Shown: positions 19,401-27,307 of the stretch, one piece after another
Layout of the letters: the number at the start of each line of letters is the position of its first letter
Position numbering within the stretch: the stretch's first letter is position 1
Program-made: the position numbers and the translations under genes
The notes under the pieces: model-generated
What the model was told of the DNA's origin: nothing
The model's input: only the letters and a program-made list of their open reading frames with translations
Database searches by the model: none
Assembly: GCA_964011275.1 (NCBI GenBank)
Contig: CAXGOB010000002.1
Coordinates: forward strand, 1 to 64,000
DNA from: UBA7328 sp002471345
Lineage (GTDB): Bacteria > Bacteroidota > Bacteroidia > Chitinophagales > Saprospiraceae
Direction: 5' to 3'
DNA: 64,000 bases

Positions 19401-19646
19401 AAAAATGGGTGTCCATGTGGTTCCTGCATTTTCAGTTTTCCATACTCCACCCGATCCTACAGCAACATACCATAAATTTTGATTGTCAGGATGAATAGCA
19501 ACATCAGCTATTCTTCCTGATGTGAATGATGGGCCTACATTTCTTAAATTAAATCCAGAAAAAGTGGATTCCTCTATTGGCAATCCTTGACTGGTGAGTG
19601 AGAAGGCCAATAGGCTAGTAATTAAAACAATGAATAGTTTTTTCAT
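16407..19646 (-). CDS. Sortilin/VPS10-like secreted Asp-box beta-propeller protein
   Basis: A 1079-residue exported protein (signal peptide 1-19). Residues ~30-720 carry many Asp-box (BNR) motifs of the S-x-D-x-G-x-T-W type: SEDGGKTW, STDGGTTW, STDGGETW, SDNRGDEW, SVDKGRTW. They form one or two large propellers like those annotated as VPS10 or glycosyl hydrolase in Bacteroidota. The C-terminal ~350 residues hold a beta domain and then helices (TMSSISYEVDHGVGVINAML) of unknown role. No sialidase catalytic set (Arg triad, FRIP) is evident, so enzymatic activity is doubtful. No type IX tail is seen. It precedes the penicillin acylase gene on the same strand. Confidence 0.82.
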   Translation of the reverse strand: MKKLFIVLITSLLAFSLTSQGLPIEESTFSGFNLRNVGPSFTSGRIADVAIHPDNQNLWYVAVGSGGVWKTENAGTTWTPIFDDQSVYSTGCIVLDPQNPNVVWLGTGENVGGRHVAFGDGIYKSEDGGKTWKNKGLTKSEHLSEIIVHPGNSDVIWVAAQGPLWSKGGERGLYKSTDGGTTWRKTLGNAEWTGVTDIVIDPRNPDLLYAATWDRHRTVAAYMGGGPGSGIHRSTDGGETWTELTNGIPKSNLGKIGLAISPQKPDEVYAAIELDRTKGGIYKSWDRGSSWTKQSDAVSGATGPHYYQELYADPHVYDKIYLANNRIIVSDNGGKDYYSMSENKKHSDNHAVEFTDDPNFIMVGSDGGLYVSHDKTKHWRFIDNMPITQYYKVAVDDREPFYHIFGGTQDNGSHGGPSQTDNNHGVRNADWYKTLGADGHQSATEPGNPDIIYAETQQGGMHRIDLATGEQVRIQPTENLGEDYERFNWDAPIIVSPHNPARIYFASQRVWRSDNRGDEWTAISGDLTKNQERITLPIMGRQQSWDNPWDVGAMSNYNSISSLSESAIKAGLIYAGTDDGIIQMTENDGATWTKILVSKLPGVPATAFVNDIKADLHDENTVYVSLDNHKYGDFSPYIYKSVDKGRTWKSLKSNLPAKTMVWRMVQDHVDANLLFLATEFGIYFSQNSGGKWVKLKGSPTIAFRDLAIQKRENDLIGASFGRSFFILDDYSPLRSISSESLKAEAAIYPIADADWYIPRSIIGSEGHQHYAADNPEFGAVITYHINKEYKSLKSMRKDKEKKLNKSKQNVPFPGWDAIDSENNEEGAKVWLVISDGDGEIVRKIKAKNKKGVHRKAWDLRYAGDRTIRPGARTQSSARFRRWTRGLLAGPGSYSVSIVEEHNGSAITLAGPESFNVVPLRKSTLDSGASPDEYTAFAKRMRSARSTMSSISYEVDHGVGVINAMLTALDRTATAPGSDLGKEIRSAKSALIAIQKGLEGNASKDEIGERNNNGIQSKLSAANAGLSTTYGPTALHTKSMDEAESGLPVLKSKVDAIVGKTIPDLIQKLKAVGAPYIQGY

Positions 19647-20089
19647 CAGTTGATTTTTATGACGTGTTTTGAAAATAAAATTGAAAAGCCAGGTTAATTG
19701 AAGGGGCTGTAAATTAGGCTATTAGAAGAAATAATGCAAAATATTTGACATATTCAATGGATGACAAAATTTTAGTCTAAATACAATAATTAGTAAAAAA
19801 CATCTCATTTATGAATGGAATACTCGGTTTGCTCTCAATTTACAAGAAATGTAAACTAACTTACATAAAGTCATATTGATAGTTGATAACTACTTGTAAT
19901 ATGAATGTTAGGCTTAATTCTTGTTTCTAATGAACAGAGAAGTTACAACTCTTATAGACTGTTAGAGATCAACCTAGAGAAGAGGAAGCAATTTATTTTC
20001 AAAAAAATAGATTTATCCTTAATAATACCAGATACAAAGACGTTCATAAGTAGTTGTCCTTAAAATAACTAAAAGGAAAATAAGCCCTG
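19647..20089. other. Intergenic region without recognised gene
   Basis: 443 bp of AT-rich sequence between divergent genes (sortilin-like on minus, PorP/SprF on plus). Both promoters should lie here. I found no TAnnTTTG match with a proper -33 partner, no small gene and no RNA. Confidence 0.5.
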
Positions 20090-21154
20090 ATGAGAATAAA
20101 ACATCTGCTTTGCACTTTTGTGATCGCGCTTTCCATAGGATCTGTTGATGCTCAGGATATTCACTTTTCACAATTCTACCAATCACCATTGAATCTCAAT
20201 CCTGCTATGACAGGTGTGATGAATTGTTCGCAAAGAATTGTGGCCAATTATAGAAATCAATGGGCAGCAGTATTGGGTTCCAATGCATATAATACTTACT
20301 CAGTATCATATGATCGAAAAATGGCTGTTGGCCAGACGGATTATTTTGGTGTAGGAGGAACGCTTTGGGCAGATGTCGCAGGAGCATCTAGATTTGGAAC
20401 AAGACAAGCAAAGCTTTCTTTTTCATTTAGTAAAAAAATAGCTGGGAGCAGAAACAACTCGCATTATATTGTTGCGGGAGCAGAAGGAGGAATGACTCAA
20501 AGAAGAGTAAGTCAAGGAGACCTTAGATGGCCTTCACAAGTTTCTGGTGGAGTATTCGATCCATCATCTGGAAGTCCTGAAATCATACAAGACAACAATT
20601 TTTTATATCCTGATCTCTCGGGAGGATTAATGTGGTTTGCCACTATAGATAAGAATAGCTTTTATGCAGGTGCTGCTATGCATCACTTAAATCAGCCAAA
20701 TGTCTCTTTCTTAGGTGCGCAGGAAAGTCTTTTTTCAAGACTTACTGTACATGCAGGTGGAGAATTAGCTGTAACAAAGAAAATGAGTATTCTTCCTAAC
20801 ATAATATATTTGGATCAAGGGCCACATATGGAAATCAACGCTGGGTCTTCAGTAAGGCTGGCAATAGATGGATCTCGATCTAATCAATTTATACAGTTTG
20901 GGTTATGGTATAGACTAGGACAACAAGTTGAAGCAGTACCCGGTGGTACAAATCAGTTTACAACTTCGCTTCATTCTGATGCCATTATTCTTGCTACAAG
21001 ATTTGAAACTGGTAATTATGGTATAGGCTTTTCTTATGATTATAACATAAGTGAACTTGCTACAGGAAGCTCCGCAAATGGTTCATTTGAGCTATCAGTG
21101 GTATATCTATTCTGTGGTAATGAAAATAGAGGAGTCTACTGTCCGACTTTTTAA
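20090..21154 (+). CDS. PorP/SprF-family type IX secretion outer-membrane protein
   Basis: 354 residues with a signal peptide (1-21, ending VDAQ). The mature start QDIHFSQFYQSPLNLNPAMT is the hallmark of the PorP/SprF family, as is NYRNQWAAV soon after. The remainder is an outer-membrane beta-barrel of about 14 strands, closing with FELSVVYLFC. PorP/SprF proteins attach type IX cargo or gliding adhesins to the cell surface. Paralogues are common and are often encoded beside their cargo; here no large adhesin is adjacent (the SprB-like protein is 6 kb away, on the other strand). A strong terminator follows. Confidence 0.93.
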   Translation: MRIKHLLCTFVIALSIGSVDAQDIHFSQFYQSPLNLNPAMTGVMNCSQRIVANYRNQWAAVLGSNAYNTYSVSYDRKMAVGQTDYFGVGGTLWADVAGASRFGTRQAKLSFSFSKKIAGSRNNSHYIVAGAEGGMTQRRVSQGDLRWPSQVSGGVFDPSSGSPEIIQDNNFLYPDLSGGLMWFATIDKNSFYAGAAMHHLNQPNVSFLGAQESLFSRLTVHAGGELAVTKKMSILPNIIYLDQGPHMEINAGSSVRLAIDGSRSNQFIQFGLWYRLGQQVEAVPGGTNQFTTSLHSDAIILATRFETGNYGIGFSYDYNISELATGSSANGSFELSVVYLFCGNENRGVYCPTF

Positions 21155-21182
21155 GAAATCAAATCAATCAAATAATATAGAT

Positions 21183-21214
21183 AAAGCCAATTCCGCACGG
21201 AGTTGGCTTTTTTT
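21183..21214 (+). terminator. Terminator after the PorP/SprF gene
   Basis: Arms AAAGCCAATTCC and GGAGTTGGCTTT (one G-U pair) enclose a short loop and are followed by seven or more T. Confidence 0.8.
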
Positions 21215-21302
21215 ATTTTCTGGTTTAAAATTTTGAAAAATTCCACATAAGAGTAATGCCTTTCCTGCGTTCTCTATATATTGTCACCATAATAGACTAA
21301 GG

Positions 21303-21331
21303 GACTTTAGAATTAATATTTCTCTAAAGTC
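21303..21331. repeat. Inverted repeat upstream of the bactofilin gene
   Basis: GACTTTAG and CTAAAGTC, perfect 8-bp arms with a 13-bp spacer, lie 39 bp before the bactofilin start. It may be an operator or a leader hairpin. Confidence 0.35.
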
Positions 21332-21369
21332 AGTGATATCATTTTTATTCATTTCTAACCAATAAGAGA

Positions 21370-21807
21370 ATGTTCAGTAACAAAGAGAAAAGTAACTCAT
21401 CTTCAACGTCCGCATCCTATTCTTCATCTGTGAATAGCATAGGGGAAGGCACTTCTGTAGAAGGCACCATAAATGCAGATTCAGACATCAGAATCGATGG
21501 AGAAATCAAAGGCAACCTATTTTGTAGAGGAAAACTCATTTTAGGCGAAAGAGGAAAGATTGTTGGGGATATAGAGTGTAACAATGCACTAATAGAAGGA
21601 GAGATCAGAGGAAAGATAGTTGTAAAAGAACTATTGCAGGTGAAGGATTCAGCTATTATAGATGGTGATATAGCCACAGATAAGCTAAATGTAGAATCAG
21701 GAGCTGTATTCAATGTAAGTTGTAATATGGGCCAAACAAATTCTACATCCACCATGACTACTACCAAGAAGAACACACCGGTTCTTGCAACTGAAGAAGC
21801 AGCATAG
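21370..21807 (+). CDS. Bactofilin (polymer-forming cytoskeletal protein)
   Basis: 145 residues. A disordered Ser-rich N-terminus (1-25) precedes a bactofilin beta-helix (about 28-120) with typical phrases GTSVEGTINADSDIRIDGEI and GKIVGDIECNNALIEGEI. A short Thr/Ser tail follows. Bactofilins self-assemble without nucleotide into membrane-associated filaments that localise cell-wall enzymes. The neighbourhood fits: an M23 peptidase with a cytoplasmic N-terminus is encoded 4 kb downstream, and AtpZ- and AtpI-like genes follow at once. This bactofilin-AtpZ order is frequent in Bacteroidota. Confidence 0.93.
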   Translation: MFSNKEKSNSSSTSASYSSSVNSIGEGTSVEGTINADSDIRIDGEIKGNLFCRGKLILGERGKIVGDIECNNALIEGEIRGKIVVKELLQVKDSAIIDGDIATDKLNVESGAVFNVSCNMGQTNSTSTMTTTKKNTPVLATEEAA

Positions 21808-21839
21808 TCATCAAGCAAGAAAGAACACATAATTCTTAT

Positions 21840-22019
21840 TTGAAATATGCTGGAATGGCATTTCAGATGCTTGTATATTTTGGTTTAGGTATTTTCATTG
21901 GTATGAAATTGGATGAACAACTAGATACACCTCAGCCATATTTTACAATATTCGGGCTACTACTTTTTGCAGGGGTTTACTTCTATAGATTAATTAAAGA
22001 TTTAGAAAGAAACAAGTGA
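21840..22019 (+). CDS. AtpZ/AtpI-like small membrane protein
   Basis: A ~59-residue protein in another frame from the bactofilin: LKYAGMAFQMLVYFGLGIFI, then GMKLDEQLDTPQPYFTIFGL and a second hydrophobic helix ending RLIKDLERNK. Two TM helices and the K-Y-x-G-x-x-F-Q-M opening are characteristic of AtpZ, which with AtpI assists F0F1 c-ring assembly or divalent-cation supply. The start is uncertain: the ATG at 21855 would cut the conserved opening, and TTG at 21840 is the nearest upstream option. It ends overlapping the next gene (GTGA). In many Bacteroidota atpB follows within the cluster; here it does not. Confidence 0.75.
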   Translation: MKYAGMAFQMLVYFGLGIFIGMKLDEQLDTPQPYFTIFGLLLFAGVYFYRLIKDLERNK

Positions 22020-22402
22020 GCGCCCTTCCTCTTAGGTTGATCCTTAATATTGTTGCTGGGAATGTATTGATCATTGGTGTTACCTTTCTTATTGGTTTGC
22101 TGTTCAATCAGTCTTCTTCTCTGATAAACAACCTAGTCACATCTATTTCCTTTTTTTCTATTACACTGTTTGTTATTTGGAAAGCAATAACCCCTGACAA
22201 AAATAGTAAGGACACTGAATTGATGTTTCTGACCAGAACAATGGGGCTGGTAAGGATTGTTTTCGGAATAATATGGATGATTATTTTGAAAGAATTATTA
22301 ACGGAAATCACTCCATGGCATGTAATAGAGTTCGTTGTAATCTATGTTTACTACATGACAATGGAAGTATATTATTTAGACAGAGCCTTCAGAAAAGCTT
22401 AG
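22016..22402 (+). CDS. AtpI-like four-helix membrane protein
   Basis: 128 residues starting with GTG that overlaps the AtpZ-like stop, so it is translationally coupled. Four hydrophobic helices are visible (about 7-28, 36-54, 70-92, 98-118), the last ending TMEVYYLDRAFRKA. This size and position, between AtpZ and (usually) atpB, is typical of an accessory F0 protein of Bacteroidota. Sequence identity to AtpI itself is not evident, so the name rests partly on context. It converges with the SprE/PorW-like gene, 5 bp apart. Confidence 0.6.
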   Translation: MSALPLRLILNIVAGNVLIIGVTFLIGLLFNQSSSLINNLVTSISFFSITLFVIWKAITPDKNSKDTELMFLTRTMGLVRIVFGIIWMIILKELLTEITPWHVIEFVVIYVYYMTMEVYYLDRAFRKA

Positions 22403-22407
22403 TGAAA

Positions 22408-25400
22408 TTATTTGTCTCCGTCCAAATAATAGGTATCAAAGAATAATCGATAAGATCTGGTAGATTTTTGTTTCACTATCTCTCTGTAGTTTTTCTGGTT
22501 TACAGAGAAGAGATCATATTGATAAACTCCAGGATCTAAGAAATCATCTGAATCTTTAGTGATCTGAGAGAAATAATCCAAAGACACATTTTTATTTTCA
22601 AACCTTCTCAATAGAATCAAATGAGTTTTCTTCTGTTGATTCAGATAGATAGAAGTCGACCTTATTCTCTTGTCTTTATGGTTAGCCTGATTGTACTTAT
22701 TTATTGAATTCTTAGCCTGATTTACAGTATTACCATCAGCCTCAAACAATGCGACTATGATATAGTGCAACTTATCATCTTCCTGAGTAAAGCCTTGAAT
22801 ATCTTCAGTAGTTATTTCTCCTTCAAAAGCTTCTGAATCTCCTTTCAAAAACCTTAGCATTTCTCTAGCTCTTGTTTGTTCAGGAGTATTATTGTGCTTG
22901 ATTATCACTTTTCGCAGAGCGCTCACATAAGCATCCTTTCCATCTACATTACCTAAACACATTGCCTCTAAAAGATCATATTTTGACATCATATCATGAT
23001 TTTTTCCAAAATCAGTCTTGGCTTTCTTTATCTGATCATAAGCTTTTTGAAATTCGGCATTTTCAAAATTATAAAATGCCTGGTCATAAGCTCTAGATAT
23101 TTTTCTTTCCTCAGTCATCAATTCTTTGGCGAATGATGGATCTTTCAATACTTTGGAATAGTCACTTTCAGGATAGCGTGTAGTAATTATATCAAAATAT
23201 CGCTGCTCATCAGCACTGAGGCCTAGGTCTTTAGCATTAATATATAGATAGTAATAAGCGTCAACTAAATTTTCGCCTTCTGGAAATTGAGTGACATAGA
23301 TATTTAGTGACTCTGTTGACTTTCTATAATTTTTGATATAATTCCTGTATCCAATACCTAAGTCAAAATATGCTTTCTCTAATTTTGAGTTAGCATTCTC
23401 TTTTTCCCTTTTATTTTTTGGTATCTCTCTTAATATTTTCTCAATCTCTTTTGCGCGATCACTATCAAGTTCTGCAAGGGTTTGTACTTCTTCGGTTTCT
23501 ACAACTCCTCCTGATTGTTTATTAGATCTTCTCCAATCATCTTCCAATAGTCTATCTCCCCATTTATTACCGAATGAATTTTTTCCTTTTTGTACAGACC
23601 TATTGTTATACGCAAAAAACTTACTAGTACCACCTGCCGTAGTTGCTGGTGGTGGAGTCCCCGCAGTCACTCTATTAGCTTCTTCAGCTGCTTTTTCTCT
23701 AGCCTCTACAATGTCAAGTGCATATTGCTGTAATTCTTCTTTCGACATCTGCCCTAACTTCAACAGACTGTCTTGTTTTTCAATAATGTAAATATTCTTA
23801 GCTATCTCTTTAAGGTTTGTAGAATTTCTTTGGACTTCATCATATCTATCATCTCTTTTAGGCATAGTCGCAGCAGTGCTATCAAAATAAGATTTAGCCT
23901 GAACATAGTCCTCTAATCCATAATACAAGCTGGCTAATCTATAATAGCTCTCAATTGTATTTATATTAGATACACTTGCACTAAGTGCTTTTTGAAAATC
24001 TTCTACTGCTCCAGATTCATCACCATTGGCTTGTTTGATCTCAGCTCTAGTAAAAAATATTGCACCTTCGTAACCCAAATTTTTCTTATCACGCTCCATT
24101 CTATTGAGCTTTTTGATCGTAGGGTCATAATTTGCACCTCCACTAGCCCACTCGTTTTTCACTTGATTCAGCCTTGCATTAAGATTCATGTCGTAATCTC
24201 TACTGAACTTTTCAACTTGTGCAAAAGCATTTGCCGCATCTTGAGCATTTCCACTCAATTGATGAATCTGAGCGAGAATGAATGCATATCGTGCCTTAAG
24301 GCCTCTATCCTTTGTATTCTCAATAGACTGCCTGAGTGGATCTATTGCATTGCTATAACTTCTCTGTCTAATAAAAAGATCTGATCTAACTACAGGCACT
24401 TCATTTATAACATGTGCTGGTACACCCTTTTCTTCTTCCTCCTCAATTCTATTGATATAGTATTTAGCTTGAACATAGTTTTCTCTCTCTATGTATGTCT
24501 TGGCTAACCACAGCATTCCCTCATAATATGCAGGCTGATGTTTTAAAAATCCAATTTTGGCCCTATCTTTTAAATCATCATCTTTCTTCTTCTTATCACT
24601 TTCTTTGTTCTCCTCTTTTTGCTTGGCTTCCTTTTTTCTTAATTCTTCTTCCTCTTTTCTTTCCTTCTCTTTTTGTTCAGCGTCTTGTTTAGCTTGCTTA
24701 GCTTTTTCTTCTGCAAGCTTTTCTTCTTCTCTTTTTCTTTGTCTTTCTAATTTTTCCGCCTCCCGTTTTTCTTCTGCGGCTTTTCTATCAGCTATTTTTT
24801 TATCCTCTGCAGCTTTCTTGGCAGCATCTCTCTCTTCTCTCGTTTGTTTTTTGGGTTTCTTCTTTGAATCCTTCTTTCTATTCTTTATTGCATCATTCCT
24901 TTCCTTTATTCTTTGCTTTCTCCGCTCCTCTGCTGAGAGTTCTTTTTCTTTATCCTGCTTTTTCGAATTTTTTACTGCAGCCTCTCTTTCCTTTATTTTC
25001 TGTTCTCTTTCTTCTTCTGCAGATTTTTCAGCTTCCTTGTCAGACTTACTCGACTCTCTATCCTTCTTCTTTTGGTTTCTATCTCTCTTGCTCTGTTTGT
25101 CTGCCTTCTTCCTTTCTTTTATTTCCTCCTCTCTCTGTTTTTCCTTTTCCTTTCTTTCATCAAGTCTTTGTTTTCTAGCTTCTTGAGCTTTCTTTTGTCT
25201 TTGTTTGGCTTTGGCCTTGTTACTAGGTTCTTTTTCTGAGTAAAGCCTTGATTTTGGATCTTTAGGATTAAAATTATTGATGAAGTACTCGAATGTTTCT
25301 TCGGCAGCCTCATAATTTCCCTGTAAGTACTGTGCCTTCCCCATTAGAACATAACAATCATCGACCCATTTACTCGATTCATGTAGCCTTGATACTTTTG

Positions 25401-25692
25401 TTACTTTTTCAATCGCCCTATCCAATTCAAGTTTGACTGTCTCAGGATTATCCATTGAAGCATATGGATACACAGGAAGAATCCGATTATAATTGTCTTC
25501 ATGCCCAGCTTCCATGGCCAGGAAAGTCTCATCCATTATGACATCTGCATTATAATAGCCATTATATTTGGCTGTCATATTGTGGTATCGCTTTGATAAC
25601 CAACTCAATTCACTTCTCTTTTTCTGAGTAGCACAGGAAGATATCAGTACTAGTGCAGAAATGAATATGATGATGTATGACTTATTTCTCAA
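22408..25692 (-). CDS. sprE: SprE/PorW-like type IX secretion lipoprotein with charged insert
   Basis: 1094 residues. A lipoprotein signal ends LVLISSC (lipidated C20). The N-terminal segment (KRYHNMTAKYNGYYNADVIM) and TPR-type repeats (about 105-145 and 380-1000) match the SprE/PorW family, periplasmic lipoproteins required for type IX secretion and gliding. Between residues 155 and 376 lies a ~220-residue Lys/Glu/Arg-rich helical insert without hydrophobic residues, predicted to be a long single helix or coiled coil. The insert replaces the loop after the first TPR and may span the periplasm. Together with the PorP/SprF gene it marks a type IX secretion locus. Confidence 0.88.
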   Translation of the reverse strand: MRNKSYIIIFISALVLISSCATQKKRSELSWLSKRYHNMTAKYNGYYNADVIMDETFLAMEAGHEDNYNRILPVYPYASMDNPETVKLELDRAIEKVTKVSRLHESSKWVDDCYVLMGKAQYLQGNYEAAEETFEYFINNFNPKDPKSRLYSEKEPSNKAKAKQRQKKAQEARKQRLDERKEKEKQREEEIKERKKADKQSKRDRNQKKKDRESSKSDKEAEKSAEEEREQKIKEREAAVKNSKKQDKEKELSAEERRKQRIKERNDAIKNRKKDSKKKPKKQTREERDAAKKAAEDKKIADRKAAEEKREAEKLERQRKREEEKLAEEKAKQAKQDAEQKEKERKEEEELRKKEAKQKEENKESDKKKKDDDLKDRAKIGFLKHQPAYYEGMLWLAKTYIERENYVQAKYYINRIEEEEEKGVPAHVINEVPVVRSDLFIRQRSYSNAIDPLRQSIENTKDRGLKARYAFILAQIHQLSGNAQDAANAFAQVEKFSRDYDMNLNARLNQVKNEWASGGANYDPTIKKLNRMERDKKNLGYEGAIFFTRAEIKQANGDESGAVEDFQKALSASVSNINTIESYYRLASLYYGLEDYVQAKSYFDSTAATMPKRDDRYDEVQRNSTNLKEIAKNIYIIEKQDSLLKLGQMSKEELQQYALDIVEAREKAAEEANRVTAGTPPPATTAGGTSKFFAYNNRSVQKGKNSFGNKWGDRLLEDDWRRSNKQSGGVVETEEVQTLAELDSDRAKEIEKILREIPKNKREKENANSKLEKAYFDLGIGYRNYIKNYRKSTESLNIYVTQFPEGENLVDAYYYLYINAKDLGLSADEQRYFDIITTRYPESDYSKVLKDPSFAKELMTEERKISRAYDQAFYNFENAEFQKAYDQIKKAKTDFGKNHDMMSKYDLLEAMCLGNVDGKDAYVSALRKVIIKHNNTPEQTRAREMLRFLKGDSEAFEGEITTEDIQGFTQEDDKLHYIIVALFEADGNTVNQAKNSINKYNQANHKDKRIRSTSIYLNQQKKTHLILLRRFENKNVSLDYFSQITKDSDDFLDPGVYQYDLFSVNQKNYREIVKQKSTRSYRLFFDTYYLDGDK

Positions 25693-25812
25693 AACCTTAA
25701 TACTTTTGTCCGCGAATTTTCAGTTGGGATAGTGATAAAATCACCTCGATCTGAAAGCACCAATTTATAACAGCAAATAAGCACAAATTATTTTAATAAC
25801 GAGTTAATCTAA

Positions 25813-26691
25813 ATGAAAGAGAAAAAGGCTAAAAAAAGTGGTTTCTTTTCTTTGTTGAGTGATTCCATTCAATTGAGATTCTATCGGAAAGAAAATTTCG
25901 AACAAATAGGCTCTATTAATCTTTCACCTAGATCTATATATATAGTTTTAAGCAGCACAATTCTCGTACTCCTACTGCTGGTTTTTGTGCTGCTAGCATA
26001 TACGCCATTACAGCGATTGATACCTAGATTAAGTTCTATTGAAAATGCTACTAAGTTTGTCGAATTAAGTGATAATCTGGATCAAATAGATGCGCAAATA
26101 GATGCACAAGCCACTTACAATAGCGCACTAAGAAAAATGTTAACAGGTGATGAAAATGTAGATTTTTCTAATGTCGATATAATAGGTATGAATTCTAGCC
26201 CTATTGAACCTCAGAAATCTACAGAAACAGAAGCAGCAAACCTTATCGTTGCTGAAGAGGCACATGAAAAGAGATTGGAACTAGAAACAGGTAGTATTTT
26301 TGACGATATGGCAGCTGTGGATTTTTATACACCAATCTCGGGCATAATCAGTGCAGATTTTGATCCTCAATTAGAACATTTTGGTGTAGATATTATAGCC
26401 CCATCTGATACTCCTGTCAAATCTATTAGAGATGGTCATATCATCATTTCAGAATGGAATATTGAAACAGGTCATACGTTAGGAGTACAGCATGACAATA
26501 ATATTTTGTCATTTTATAAACATAACTCTGCCTTACTTAAAGAAAAAGGTGATTTTGTTAAGGGTGGAGAGATTATTGCAATTATTGGCAACAGTGGAAG
26601 ACTGACTTCTGGTCCACATTTGCATTTTGAAATATGGCACAATGGTAAGCCGGTAAATCCGAATGACTATATAAACTTAAAAAATGAGTAA
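25813..26691 (+). CDS. Membrane-anchored M23 (LytM) peptidoglycan endopeptidase
   Basis: 292 residues: a basic cytoplasmic tail (1-42) with QLRFYRKENFEQIGSINLSP, one TM helix (43-65), a helical linker (75-155), and a C-terminal LytM domain (172-288). Zinc ligands are readable as H189/D193 (HFGVD) and H271 of HLHFE, with H237 (YKHNS) and H269 completing the site, so it should be active. The family cuts peptide cross-links in peptidoglycan. Bacteroidota bactofilins are often encoded near such enzymes, and the cytoplasmic tail could be the bactofilin-binding part; this is inferred. It overlaps the HAD gene by 8 bp. Confidence 0.92.
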   Translation: MKEKKAKKSGFFSLLSDSIQLRFYRKENFEQIGSINLSPRSIYIVLSSTILVLLLLVFVLLAYTPLQRLIPRLSSIENATKFVELSDNLDQIDAQIDAQATYNSALRKMLTGDENVDFSNVDIIGMNSSPIEPQKSTETEAANLIVAEEAHEKRLELETGSIFDDMAAVDFYTPISGIISADFDPQLEHFGVDIIAPSDTPVKSIRDGHIIISEWNIETGHTLGVQHDNNILSFYKHNSALLKEKGDFVKGGEIIAIIGNSGRLTSGPHLHFEIWHNGKPVNPNDYINLKNE

Positions 26692-27121
26692 TCACAGTCT
26701 AGAAGAAATATTAGGAGAAGACGGGAAAAAGATTAGTCCTATTCTCCCCGATGAAATTAAAAACTATCTCATAGATATAGACGGCACTGTCACAGATGAT
26801 GTGCCAAATGAAGAGCCAGAAAGGATGGTAACATGTGAGCCTTATCCAGATGCTCTGGAAGTGCTCAACAAGTGGTATGACGAAGGTCATATTATTACCT
26901 TTTTCACATCTCGAACGGAGGAGCATAGAGTTATGACGGAGGTATGGCTCAAAAAACATGGATTCAAATATCATGGACTATTAATGGGAAAGCCTCGTGG
27001 TGGAAATTATCACTGGATAGACAATCATATTGTGAGAGCAACAAGATTCAGAGGAAAATTTACTGAATTAATTGCTGTAAATAAGGAGATTGAAGTATTT
27101 GATGATGCTACTCATGGGTAA
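26684..27121 (+). CDS. HAD-superfamily small phosphatase
   Basis: 145 residues. HAD motif I is D-I-D-G-T (LIDIDGTVTD), motif II is FFTSR, and later residues include K-P-R-G-G. There is no cap insert. Close relatives in Bacteroidota are frequently annotated as phosphoheptose isomerase, which the sequence does not support: no SIS fold is present. A sugar-phosphate or capsule-related phosphatase is plausible; the substrate is unknown. It overlaps the M23 gene by 8 bp and ends before a bidirectional terminator. Confidence 0.8.
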   Translation: MSNHSLEEILGEDGKKISPILPDEIKNYLIDIDGTVTDDVPNEEPERMVTCEPYPDALEVLNKWYDEGHIITFFTSRTEEHRVMTEVWLKKHGFKYHGLLMGKPRGGNYHWIDNHIVRATRFRGKFTELIAVNKEIEVFDDATHG

Positions 27122-27145
27122 AAATTTTAAAGAATAAGAATTAAA

Positions 27146-27181
27146 AAAGACTTACTGCATTTTTTCAGTAAGTCTTTTTTT
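27146..27181. terminator. Bidirectional terminator
   Basis: Perfect 12-bp arms AAAGACTTACTG (27146-27157) and CAGTAAGTCTTT (27166-27177), an 8-base loop, an A run before and a T run after. It closes the M23-HAD transcript on plus and the M56 transcript on minus. Confidence 0.9.
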
Positions 27182-27307
27182 GTTTCTATAAACCTCCATA
27201 AAAACGGATTCCTTAGAATTTTAATCCAGTTCTTAGATAAGGCAAAATGAACCAAAAATCAATGTAGTGTCTGACCCATTTGCTTAAAGGTCATGAAGTG
27301 TCACTTT

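Noticed and set aside
16407..19646. Sialidase or glycosidase activity
   Set aside because: Asp-boxes are present, but no catalytic Arg triad or FRIP motif was found.
24557..25186. Ser/Phe/Leu-rich plus-strand frame of ~200 residues (and neighbours)
   Set aside because: It is the antisense shadow of the Lys/Glu-rich insert of the SprE/PorW-like gene; codon composition is forced by that sequence.
25701..25708. TACTTTTG as promoter of the M23 gene
   Set aside because: Matches TAnnTTTG but lies 110 bp upstream with no -33 partner; a chance match in AT-rich DNA is likely.
26684..27121. Phosphoheptose isomerase annotation, as often given to relatives
   Set aside because: The sequence has HAD motifs and no SIS-domain features.
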